DNA of 12,501 nucleotides from positions 2,212 through 14,712 of the forward strand of contig DBCG01000075.1 in assembly GCA_002292945.1 (NCBI GenBank), in the 5' to 3' direction. Position 1 is the stretch's first letter. Each line of letters starts with the position of its first letter. This DNA comes from Proteobacteria bacterium UBA964. GTDB lineage: Bacteria; Pseudomonadota; Gammaproteobacteria; Steroidobacterales; Steroidobacteraceae. This document shows, piece by piece, positions 1 to 5,088 of this stretch. Position numbers and translations under genes: made by a program. The notes under the pieces were generated by a model that was not told where the DNA came from, did no database searches, and saw only the letters and a program-made list of their open reading frames with translations.

Positions 1-1343
1 CCCCCCCAGCGACGGGAGATACGGCCGACACGGCCAGCACGACCAGCACCGCCGACACCGCCACCATGACCGCCGCGCTCTGGACGGCCGTGCGCTCAGG
101 ATCGGACGCGCACACCTTCCGCAACGACGGCGATGCCGTCAAAGCGCTGTCCTCCGCCACCAAGATCACCGCCGAATACGAACTCCCCTGGCTCGCGCAT
201 GCGGCCATGGAGCCGATGTCCTGCTGCGCCAAGGTCGAGGGCAAGACCGCGGTGCTGCATGTCGGCCACCAAGCACCGGATGTCGCGCGCAAGGCCGTGG
301 CGAAGCTGCTCGGCTTCGAGGACGAGGCCGTCGAGATCCGCAGCGTCGCGCTTGGCGGTGCGTTCGGCCGCCGCACCGAGCTCGATATCGTGCTGCAGGC
401 CGCGAGCATCGCGCGCGAGCACCCGGGCAAACTGGTGCAGCTGCAATGGACGCGCGAGGACGACACCCGTAACGATTTCTTCCGACCCGGCGCCACCGCC
501 CGCGTCGAGGGTGCGGTCGCCGACGGTCGCATCGTCGCGCTGCATTCGCGTTCGGCCTCTCAGTCGGCGACCGTCGAACTCACGACCCGCATGATCGGCT
601 TCGCGCCCCCCGGCCCGGACAAATCTGCCGTCGAAGGCACGGCCGATCAGGCTTACCAGGTCCCCAACCTGCGGGTCGACCACCAGATCGTCACGCTGCC
701 GATCGCGGTCGGCGTCTGGCGTTCGGTCGGATTCTCGTTCCAGTCGTTCTTCTACGAGAGCTTCATCGACGAACTCGCCGCGGCAGCCGGGACGGACCCC
801 ATCGCGTTCCGCCTCGCCCACCTCGACCCCGCCACGCGCGAACACGCCGTGCTGCAGCTCGTCGCTGATAAATCCGGTTGGCGCACCCCCGCCGCACCCG
901 CGGCCGATGGTGCCCGGGTGGCGCGTGGCGTCGCGCTCTGCAAGAGCTTCGGCAGCCCCGTGGCGATGGTCATGGAGGTATCGCTTTCGCCGTCCGGCAC
1001 GCCGCGTATCCACCGCGTCGTCGCGGCCGTCGACTGCGGCACGCCGGTCAACCCCGGCCTCATCCGCCAGCAGATCGAAGGCTCGGTCGTCTGGGGGCTC
1101 TCTGCCGCCCTCACCGGCCGGATCACGATGGAAGGCGGCGTGGTGCGCGAGGGGAACTTCGATTCGGTCCCGCTGATGCGGATCAGCGAGGCCCCCGTCA
1201 TCGAGACCCACATCATCGACAGCCGCGCCGTGCCCACCGGCGTCGGCGAGATCGGTGTGCCGCCGGTCGCCCCGGCGCTCGCCAACGCGCTCACCGCACT
1301 CACCGGCCGACGACCCCGGCGCCTGCCGCTGCTCGAGGCGTGA
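1..1343 (+). CDS. Molybdenum hydroxylase large subunit, isoquinoline 1-oxidoreductase beta (IorB)-like, 3' part
   Basis: C-terminal portion of a xanthine dehydrogenase/aldehyde oxidase-superfamily catalytic subunit, which binds the molybdopterin cofactor and hydroxylates N-heteroaromatics or aldehydes with a separate 2Fe-2S subunit. The frame is open from base 3, so the ATG at 66 is not the start; IorB-type proteins are usually over 700 residues and only about 446 codons are visible. Family landmarks are HAAMEPM (about 198-218), the molybdopterin-contact motif LGGAFGRR (351-374), EDDTRNDFFRPG (about 448-490), GVWRSVG (about 711-731), VDCGTPVNP and the near-terminal GEIGVPPVAP, whose Glu codon at 1248 aligns with the catalytic glutamate. 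Bases 3-65 encode a Thr/Ala/Ser/Asp-rich linker (TADTASTTSTADTAT), unusually repetitive. The stop overlaps the next gene by 4 bp, implying one operon. Family assignment is firm; the substrate cannot be told from sequence. Confidence 0.9.
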   Translation, partial: PPATGDTADTASTTSTADTATMTAALWTAVRSGSDAHTFRNDGDAVKALSSATKITAEYELPWLAHAAMEPMSCCAKVEGKTAVLHVGHQAPDVARKAVAKLLGFEDEAVEIRSVALGGAFGRRTELDIVLQAASIAREHPGKLVQLQWTREDDTRNDFFRPGATARVEGAVADGRIVALHSRSASQSATVELTTRMIGFAPPGPDKSAVEGTADQAYQVPNLRVDHQIVTLPIAVGVWRSVGFSFQSFFYESFIDELAAAAGTDPIAFRLAHLDPATREHAVLQLVADKSGWRTPAAPAADGARVARGVALCKSFGSPVAMVMEVSLSPSGTPRIHRVVAAVDCGTPVNPGLIRQQIEGSVVWGLSAALTGRITMEGGVVREGNFDSVPLMRISEAPVIETHIIDSRAVPTGVGEIGVPPVAPALANALTALTGRRPRRLPLLEA

Positions 1344-2020
1344 TCCTCGTCACCGGCGCCGCCGGCGTCCTTGGCCAAGCCGTCATCGCCACGCTCGCCG
1401 CCCGCGGCGACGCGGTCGCAGCCGTCGACTTCGCGCCGACGATCCCGGCCGCCGGGCAGCGGCTCTCGTTCGGTGGCATCGACCTCGCCGATCCCGTGGC
1501 GACTGCGTCGCTGCTCGCCCAGTTGACCGGATCGCCCACCGCGGCATCGACGCCCCTCAACGGCCTCGTCAATGTCGCCGGCGGCTTCGTCTGGGAGACC
1601 GTCAGCGAGGGTGGGTGGGCATCCTGGGAGCGGATGTACCGCATCAATGTCCAGACCGCGTTCGAGGCCACGCGCCTCGCACTACCCGCACTGCGTGCCT
1701 CGCGTGGCGCCATCGTCAATGTCTCGGCTGCGGCGACGGCGCGCGCCGGGGCGGGCATGGGCGCTTACACCGCCGCCAAGTCAGCGGTGTCGCGGCTCAC
1801 CGAGGCCTTGGCCGCCGAGGAGCTCGCGCACGGCGTGCGGGTGAACGCGGTCATGCCGTCGGTCATCGACACCCCAGCCAACCGGCGCGACATGCCGGAC
1901 GCCGACCCCCGCCGCTGGGTCACCCCGAACGAGATCGCCGAGGTGGTCGCGTTCCTGTTGTCGCCCGCCGCGAGCGGCGTGACCGGCGCGCTGGTGCCCG
2001 TCGTGGGGCGGGTGGGGTGA
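1340..2020 (+). CDS. Short-chain dehydrogenase/reductase (SDR)
   Basis: A 226-residue classical SDR oxidoreductase using NAD(P)(H). The N-terminal Rossmann motif is TGAAGVLG (residues 5-12, the usual TGxxxGxG), followed by a VNVAGG segment equivalent to NNAG. The catalytic serine is S129 in NVSAA and the YxxxK pair is Y143/K147 in AYTAAK. The C-terminus (VTGALVPVVG) matches the usual ending VTGxxxxVDGG but lacks the final glycines. The GTG at 1340 was chosen because the Rossmann strand begins there at once and because GTGA overlaps the upstream TGA; earlier in-frame ATGs lie deep inside the upstream gene. Overlap with the IorB-like gene suggests a shared catabolic task, for example oxidising or reducing an intermediate of a heteroaromatic or aldehyde substrate; that link is inference. 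Confidence 0.88.
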   Translation: MILVTGAAGVLGQAVIATLAARGDAVAAVDFAPTIPAAGQRLSFGGIDLADPVATASLLAQLTGSPTAASTPLNGLVNVAGGFVWETVSEGGWASWERMYRINVQTAFEATRLALPALRASRGAIVNVSAAATARAGAGMGAYTAAKSAVSRLTEALAAEELAHGVRVNAVMPSVIDTPANRRDMPDADPRRWVTPNEIAEVVAFLLSPAASGVTGALVPVVGRVG

Positions 2021-2050
2021 GGGCGCTGTCGGTCTGATGGCCGGGGGTGG

Positions 2051-2482
2051 TCAGCCGAGCGGGTTGCGCACCCGCAATGCCGGGTAGCGAGAGAAGTCAC
2101 GGTCGGCACTCCAGAACTCCCGCACCCCGTGACTGAGACAGACCGCGGCGATGCGGGCGTCGTGCACCTGCCCGGCGCGCACCTCAGCGGAGGCCACCAG
2201 TGCAGAGAGGTTCTCCCAGTGCGCCTTGCCCTCGGCGAGCATCACGCAGCGACCACTGCCGCGCAGGGCGTCGAGGAAGGCGAGCGCTTGGACGGCTGGG
2301 GTCGCGATTCGGAACACCCTCGGGTTCGTCACCACCGACAAGAACTCGTGGGCGCAGGACCACGGGATGCCCCAGACCGAGGGCCCCTCCGCGAGGCCGG
2401 TGAGACAGCGCACTGCCGCCGGGTGGAAGGGCAGATCCGCCCGGTGCGCGTACACGAGGATGTTTGTGTCTACGGCGATCAT
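2051..2482 (-). CDS. vapC: PIN-domain toxin, VapC family
   Basis: A 143-residue PIN-domain ribonuclease, the toxin of a type II toxin-antitoxin pair; VapC proteins cleave RNA (tRNA-fMet, other tRNAs or 23S rRNA in studied members) through Mg2+-binding acidic residues. The expected carboxylates are present: D5 in the opening AVDTNILVYA, E46 in AHEFL, D108 in HDARIAA, and D127/D129 in SADRDF. The protein ends RVRNPLG, typical of the family. It lies 24 bp downstream of the vapB-like gene on the same strand, with GAGAG a few bases before its ATG as a ribosome-binding site. It converges with the SDR gene over 30 bp. All active-site residues are intact, so a functional toxin is expected; the RNA target is unknown. 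Confidence 0.9.
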   Translation of the reverse strand: MIAVDTNILVYAHRADLPFHPAAVRCLTGLAEGPSVWGIPWSCAHEFLSVVTNPRVFRIATPAVQALAFLDALRGSGRCVMLAEGKAHWENLSALVASAEVRAGQVHDARIAAVCLSHGVREFWSADRDFSRYPALRVRNPLG

Positions 2483-2506
2483 CCGGAGTCTCTCGATGGG
2501 TGGCGC

Positions 2507-2818
2507 TCAGGGCGCGCGGTCGGCGCGGTCATGCACCATCGGCGGCGCGATGGCGGCGCCGGGGGTGTAGGCTTCGGCGTGGGTGTCGAGGATGACGCGG
2601 TGAAGCCCCTTCACCTCGGCCTCGGGCGTGAGTCCACCCTCGCCGAAGGTGGGCAGCAGGAACGGGGGTCGAGCAGGCTCCGCGTGCGCTTGCAGGGAGC
2701 GGTGCAAGCCCTCCTCGACAAGCGCGCGCAGCGTGATGCCGCGCTGCTCAGTGAGGCGCCGCGCGCGGGCGAAGAGGTCGTCGTTGATGTCGATGGTAGT
2801 TTTCATATGGGTGGCCAT
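2507..2818 (-). CDS. vapB: VapB-type antitoxin
   Basis: An antitoxin of about 103 residues. The first 40 residues look like a ribbon-helix-helix DNA-binding domain (MKTTIDINDDLFARA, then an RGITLRALVEEGL helix), as in VapB proteins that repress their own operon and neutralise VapC. The middle contains LPTFGEGGL, resembling the toxin-binding linker of the family, followed by a longer tail than usual. Two starts are possible: ATG at 2818, or ATG at 2806 (MKTT...), where the family alignment normally begins. The promoter's TATAAT box sits directly at the 2818 start, so transcription would begin near or inside that codon. The 2806 start, giving an almost leaderless mRNA, is therefore at least as likely. 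It heads the two-gene operon with vapC. Confidence 0.82.
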   Translation of the reverse strand: MATHMKTTIDINDDLFARARRLTEQRGITLRALVEEGLHRSLQAHAEPARPPFLLPTFGEGGLTPEAEVKGLHRVILDTHAEAYTPGAAIAPPMVHDRADRAP

Positions 2819-2843
2819 AAATTATAATATGGGTGTACGGGTG
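2805..2843 (-). repeat. Repeated AYGGGTG words across the vapBC promoter (candidate antitoxin operators)
   Basis: The plus strand carries ATATGGGTG twice (2805-2813 and 2827-2835), exactly 22 bp or two helical turns apart, and a third related word ACGGGTG at 2837-2843 that overlaps the -35 box. The first two copies bracket the -10 box. Ribbon-helix-helix antitoxins usually bind such short repeated words in their own promoter, so these are reasonable VapB or VapBC operators. A dyad CCATA (2815-2819)/TATGG (2828-2832) also surrounds the -10. Binding is inferred. Confidence 0.4.
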
Positions 2844-2847
2844 TCAA
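2821..2847 (-). promoter_or_regulatory. Putative sigma-70 promoter of vapBC
   Basis: On the minus strand TTGACA (2847-2842) is followed after 15 bp by TATAAT (2826-2821). Both hexamers match consensus exactly; the spacer is two bases shorter than the optimum of 17, which could make the promoter dependent on DNA twist or weaker than it looks. The predicted transcription start, about 2811-2814, falls downstream of the first possible vapB ATG (2818) and a few bases before the second (2806). Confidence 0.5.
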
Positions 2848-2868
2848 GCCAGCGGAAGCCATCATTGG

Positions 2869-2877
2869 TGCTATAAA
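2869..2877 (+). promoter_or_regulatory. Possible extended -10 promoter of mnmE
   Basis: TGCTATAAA (2869-2877) fits the extended -10 form TGnTATAAT with one mismatch. No good -35 hexamer lies 16-18 bp upstream, as is tolerated for extended -10 promoters. Transcription would start near 2884, leaving a leader of about 33 nt. It lies about 20 bp from the -35 end of the vapBC promoter on the other strand. Confidence 0.35.
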
Positions 2878-2916
2878 TCAAGTTGAAACTCTCCCTGACC
2901 TATTTTTGTTCCATAA

Positions 2917-4287
2917 ATGACCCTAATAAACCCCTCCGACACCATCGTCGCCCCCGCCACCGCGCCCGGCCGCGGCGGCATCGGCGTGGTCCGTCTGTCG
3001 GGTCCGGGGGTGCCGGTGATCGCCTCCGCGCTGCTCGGAGGTCGCCTGCCTGAACCCCGCCGGGCGACGCTCGCCACCTTCCGTGACGGGGCCGGTGAGG
3101 CGATCGATTCCGGTCTCGCGCTCTACTTCCCGGCGCCCCACTCCTACACCGGCGAGGCGGTGCTGGAGCTCCACGGCCACGGCGGTCCGGCGGTGCTCGC
3201 CTCGCTCGTTGCCCGCGCGATCGAGCTCGGCGCCCGGCGCGCCGAGCCGGGTGAGTTCACCCGCCGCGCCTACCTCAACGACAAGCTCGACCTCGCCCAA
3301 GCCGAGGCCGTCGCCGACCTCATCGACGCCGGTTCCCAAGCCGCCGCCCGGGCTGCGTTGCGCTCACTCCAGGGCGCGTTCTCGGCGGAGGTCCACGGGC
3401 TCGTCGAAGGGCTCATCGAGCTGCGCGTCTGGGTCGAGGCCGCCATCGACTTCCCGGAAGAGGACATCGACTTCCTCGCCGACCCGGCGCTCGCCGCCCG
3501 CGTCGAGGCGCTGCGCGCGCGCTTCGATGCCGTCACCCAGGCCGCCCGCCAGGGGCGGGTGCTGCGCGACGGTCTGACGGTGGTCATCGCCGGCCGCCCG
3601 AACGCTGGCAAGTCGAGCCTGCTGAACGCCCTCGCTGGCCACGAGGCCGCCATCGTCACCGACCTTCCGGGCACCACCCGCGATGTGGTCCGCGAGCAGC
3701 TCGACCTCGATGGTCTGCCGCTGCAGGTGCTCGACACCGCCGGCCTTCGGGTGGCGGGCGAGGGTCCGGCCGATGTGGTCGAGGCCGAGGGCATCCGCCG
3801 CACCCGCGCCGAGATCGCCCGCGCCGACCGCGTGCTGTTCGTCGTCGATGCCGCCACCGACCCCGCGGCCACCGCCTACACCGACGAGCGCGCCACCCTG
3901 CCCGAGGGGGTGCCGGTGACCTTGGTGTTCAATAAGGTGGATCTGCCCACCGCCCTGGAGGTGGTCGTGCCGGGCGTCGACGCCCAACTGCGCCTCTCGG
4001 CCCGCACCGGCGAAGGCTTGGCTGCGCTCCGCGCCCATCTGCAGGCCGCCATCGGCTACTCGCCCACCGACACCGGGGCCGTCTCCGCACGCGCCCGCCA
4101 TCTGGAAGCGCTCACCCGCGCCCGTGCCACCCTCGACGCCGCCTGCACCCTGCTCGCCGACAAGCGCGGCGAACTCGTCGCCGAGGAGCTGCGTCTCGCG
4201 CAACGCGCACTCGGTGAGATCACGGGAGAATTCACTTCGGACGATCTGCTCGGGCGGATCTTCGGGAGTTTTTGCATAGGCAAATGA
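2917..4287 (+). CDS. mnmE: tRNA uridine-5-carboxymethylaminomethyl(34) synthesis GTPase MnmE
   Basis: A 456-residue cytosolic GTPase that, with MnmG, installs the (c)mnm5 group on wobble U34 of certain tRNAs, using methylene-THF and glycine or ammonium. The N-terminal folate-binding domain opens with DTIVAPATAPGRGGIGVVRL. The G domain has G1 GRPNAGKSS (226-234), the DLPGTTRD loop (249-256), DTAGLR (273-278) and NKVD (339-342). The helical domain ends in the conserved FCIGK, whose cysteine is needed for modification. Length is normal and nothing is missing. An in-frame TAA at 2914-2916 lies directly before the ATG, so no earlier start exists; there is no visible Shine-Dalgarno sequence. It stands apart from the usual rpmH-rnpA-yidC cluster, divergent from vapBC. 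No clear intrinsic terminator follows. Confidence 0.97.
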   Translation: MTLINPSDTIVAPATAPGRGGIGVVRLSGPGVPVIASALLGGRLPEPRRATLATFRDGAGEAIDSGLALYFPAPHSYTGEAVLELHGHGGPAVLASLVARAIELGARRAEPGEFTRRAYLNDKLDLAQAEAVADLIDAGSQAAARAALRSLQGAFSAEVHGLVEGLIELRVWVEAAIDFPEEDIDFLADPALAARVEALRARFDAVTQAARQGRVLRDGLTVVIAGRPNAGKSSLLNALAGHEAAIVTDLPGTTRDVVREQLDLDGLPLQVLDTAGLRVAGEGPADVVEAEGIRRTRAEIARADRVLFVVDAATDPAATAYTDERATLPEGVPVTLVFNKVDLPTALEVVVPGVDAQLRLSARTGEGLAALRAHLQAAIGYSPTDTGAVSARARHLEALTRARATLDAACTLLADKRGELVAEELRLAQRALGEITGEFTSDDLLGRIFGSFCIGK

Positions 4288-4493
4288 TGGCGCAGGGGTT
4301 CGGCTGAAGGTGTCCGGCCACCTACCGATGCGCGCCACCCTCGTCGCATCGCCCATCAACTCACGGCACCTGCCCTCATCCCGACGACCCACAGGCAGCG
4401 CCTCCACGACAGCCCGCTCGCCGAGATCTGGATCCAAATTCTTCTGCCACTCAGAAGACGGGGCCGTCGAACTCAAAATTATTTATACGGCCA

Positions 4494-4509
4494 ACACTTT
4501 TCAAAGTGT
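4494..4509. repeat. 16-bp dyad ACACTTT-TC-AAAGTGT
   Basis: A perfect 7-bp inverted repeat around a 2-bp centre, at the upstream edge of the duplicated AT-rich region and about 27 bp before the first GGTACC palindrome. It is suited to a dimeric repressor or activator site. The corresponding place in the second unit (near 4690-4698) keeps GTGTC but not the symmetry. Confidence 0.4.
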
Positions 4510-4535
4510 CGATATTTTGACTGATGGCCTCTCTG

Positions 4536-4587
4536 TGTACGGTACCGCACGACAAAACCAACAACGCTGTTTGTTAGGTATCGCTCA
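4536..4587. promoter_or_regulatory. Operator-like palindrome pair O1/O2 (first unit)
   Basis: O1 TGTACGGTACCGCACG (4536-4551) and O2 TGTTAGGTATCGCTCA (4572-4587) are 16-bp sites 36 bp apart. Both are degenerate versions of the perfect palindrome O3. O1 keeps the left half and centre; O2 is the most decayed. Palindromes of this size often bind TetR-type or similar dimers, but no regulator is encoded in the window. Confidence 0.5.
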
Positions 4588-4724
4588 TTGACCCATCGAT
4601 CCGGACTGCGATGTCCGTTCGAGTGTGGCACGCACCGCGCATCCTCCTATGACTATTAACCGACTGAATTAGCGATTAAAAATTTTTGTCGGTGTGTCAA
4701 TTTTTGGACGACTTAACTGTTCCA

Positions 4725-4776
4725 TGTACGGTACCGTACACAACGACTAAAAAATTTCTTTGTTCGGTACCGCGCA
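4725..4776. promoter_or_regulatory. Operator-like palindrome pair O3/O4 (second unit)
   Basis: O3 TGTACGGTACCGTACA (4725-4740) is a perfect 16-bp palindrome. O4 TGTTCGGTACCGCGCA (4761-4776) matches it at 13 of 16 positions. They are 36 bp apart, the same as O1/O2. O4 ends about 92 bp before the flp ATG. The repeated word, its symmetry and the conserved spacing point to cooperative binding of a dimeric regulator of the Tad operon; the identity of that protein is unknown. Confidence 0.6.
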
Positions 4777-4807
4777 GAGATTCACCAATCAAAGTTGTAC
4801 TGTGATC

Positions 4808-4840
4808 TCGAAGTTGATGCACACCGTGCATCTTCTTCGA
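4808..4840. repeat. 33-bp inverted repeat in the flp leader
   Basis: TCGAAG (4808-4813), TT, GATGCAC (4816-4822), ACC, GTGCATC (4826-4832), TT, CTTCGA (4835-4840). This gives 13 base pairs interrupted by one symmetric TT/TT internal loop. It ends 16 bp before the GAGGTGA ribosome-binding site. It could be a DNA operator or, if transcription starts upstream of it, an RNA hairpin in the flp leader. The homologous stretch in the first unit lacks this symmetry. Confidence 0.55.
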
Positions 4841-4856
4841 TGACCAACCAACTGAT

Positions 4857-4863
4857 GAGGTGA
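4857..4863 (+). promoter_or_regulatory. Strong flp ribosome-binding site
   Basis: GAGGTGA lies 5 bp before the flp ATG at 4869, a long match to the anti-Shine-Dalgarno sequence. This suits a structural pilin needed in large amounts and fixes the start of this short gene. Confidence 0.75.
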
Positions 4864-4868
4864 ATCAC

Positions 4869-5033
4869 ATGAAAAAGTTCCTGAGCAAATTCCTGCGCGA
4901 TGAGCGCGGCCTGACGACGGTCGAGTACGCAGTCGCCGGCGGGCTCGTAGTTGCAACCTTGGTTGCAGCCTTCACGGCGCTCGGTGCCCGTGTAGAAGCG
5001 ATCATCCAAGCGATCATCACAGCGCTGACCTGA
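4869..5033 (+). CDS. flp: Flp/Fap-type pilin precursor
   Basis: A 54-residue prepilin, the major subunit of the Tad/Flp pilus. A short basic leader ending ...LRDERG is followed by the type IVb cleavage and assembly motif G14|LTTVEYAV, with Glu at +5 and Tyr at +6 of the mature protein. Next comes a hydrophobic helix (AVAGGLVVATLVAAFTALGA) and a short amphipathic C-terminus (RVEAIIQAIITALT). Mature length is about 40 residues, normal for Flp. It is the first gene of the Tad operon, with a strong GAGGTGA ribosome-binding site and a complex AT-rich control region upstream. A strong hairpin follows the stop before cpaA, probably adjusting pilin output relative to the machinery genes. Its codons include more A/T-ending ones (gta, gtt, gca, caa) than the genes downstream. 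Confidence 0.93.
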   Translation: MKKFLSKFLRDERGLTTVEYAVAGGLVVATLVAAFTALGARVEAIIQAIITALT

Positions 5034-5040
5034 GGTGGGC

Positions 5041-5072
5041 TGCGCCCCGGCTGGTCCTCCAGTCGGGGCGCA
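5041..5072 (+). other. Stable hairpin between flp and cpaA
   Basis: TGCGCCCCGGCTGG (5041-5054), loop TCCT, CCAGTCGGGGCGCA (5059-5072). The 14-bp stem is perfect except for one G-U wobble and is very GC-rich. It starts 8 nt after the flp stop and is followed by no U-tract, so it is not a standard intrinsic terminator. It more likely protects the 3' end of a processed flp mRNA or attenuates transcription into the assembly genes. The cpaA ribosome-binding site GAGG (5079-5082) lies just outside the stem. Confidence 0.65.
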
Positions 5073-5088
5073 TCCAGCGAGGCCACCC

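Larger units (their letters stand above)
4536..4840. repeat. Diverged tandem duplication, 189-bp offset
   Basis: Bases 4536-4648 align without gaps to 4725-4837. By hand count 70 of 113 positions are identical, far above the quarter expected by chance. Similarity extends a little upstream with a 1-bp shift (GTGTC at 4506 and at 4694) and downstream with small indels (ATGAC at 4649/4840, ACTGA at 4663/4851). The best-kept blocks are the GGTACC palindromes, TTTGTT, TTCGA/CTCGA and CACCGYGCATC. The second unit leads straight into the flp ribosome-binding site; the first leads into no gene. Confidence 0.75.
4288..4868. other. 581-bp gene-free region between mnmE and flp
   Basis: From 4288 to about 4465 the DNA is GC-rich like the coding parts of the window but holds no gene I recognise. 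Frames open on both strands; the minus-strand frame is the outward extension of an antisense reading of mnmE. A short dyad AGGTG/CACCT lies near 4308-4323 without a T-tract, so it is a poor terminator. From about 4466 the DNA becomes markedly AT-rich and is filled with palindromes, a tandem duplication and an inverted repeat, listed separately. This second part is taken to be the control region of the flp/Tad operon. Confidence 0.7.

Noticed and set aside
66..68. ATG at 66 as the start of the molybdenum hydroxylase gene.
   Set aside because: The frame is open to the left edge, and the family needs several hundred more N-terminal residues.
4308..4323. AGGTG/CACCT dyad after mnmE as a terminator.
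   Set aside because: Only 5 bp of stem, a 6-base loop and no T-tract.
3364..4476. Long minus-strand open frame (370 codons) antisense to mnmE.
   Set aside because: A shadow of the GC-rich mnmE coding strand. mnmE is unmistakable and the antisense product shows no recognisable domain over that part.
4310..4591. 93-codon plus-strand open frame in the gap between mnmE and flp.
   Set aside because: It crosses from GC-rich DNA into the AT-rich palindrome region, has no ribosome-binding site and no recognisable motif.
4626..4641. Sigma-54-like promoter TGGCACG-N4-GCGCA with correct GG-N10-GC spacing in the first repeat unit.
   Set aside because: The -12 part matches only partly, and the homologous place directly before flp reads GA instead of the near-invariant GG. 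It lies over 200 bp from flp, so I do not call it.
5035..5088. Upstream in-frame ATG that would lengthen cpaA by 18 residues.
   Set aside because: The extension would be encoded by the hairpin arms, adds a Pro/Gly-rich segment before the hydrophobic N-terminus, and lacks the good ribosome-binding site present before ATG 5089.
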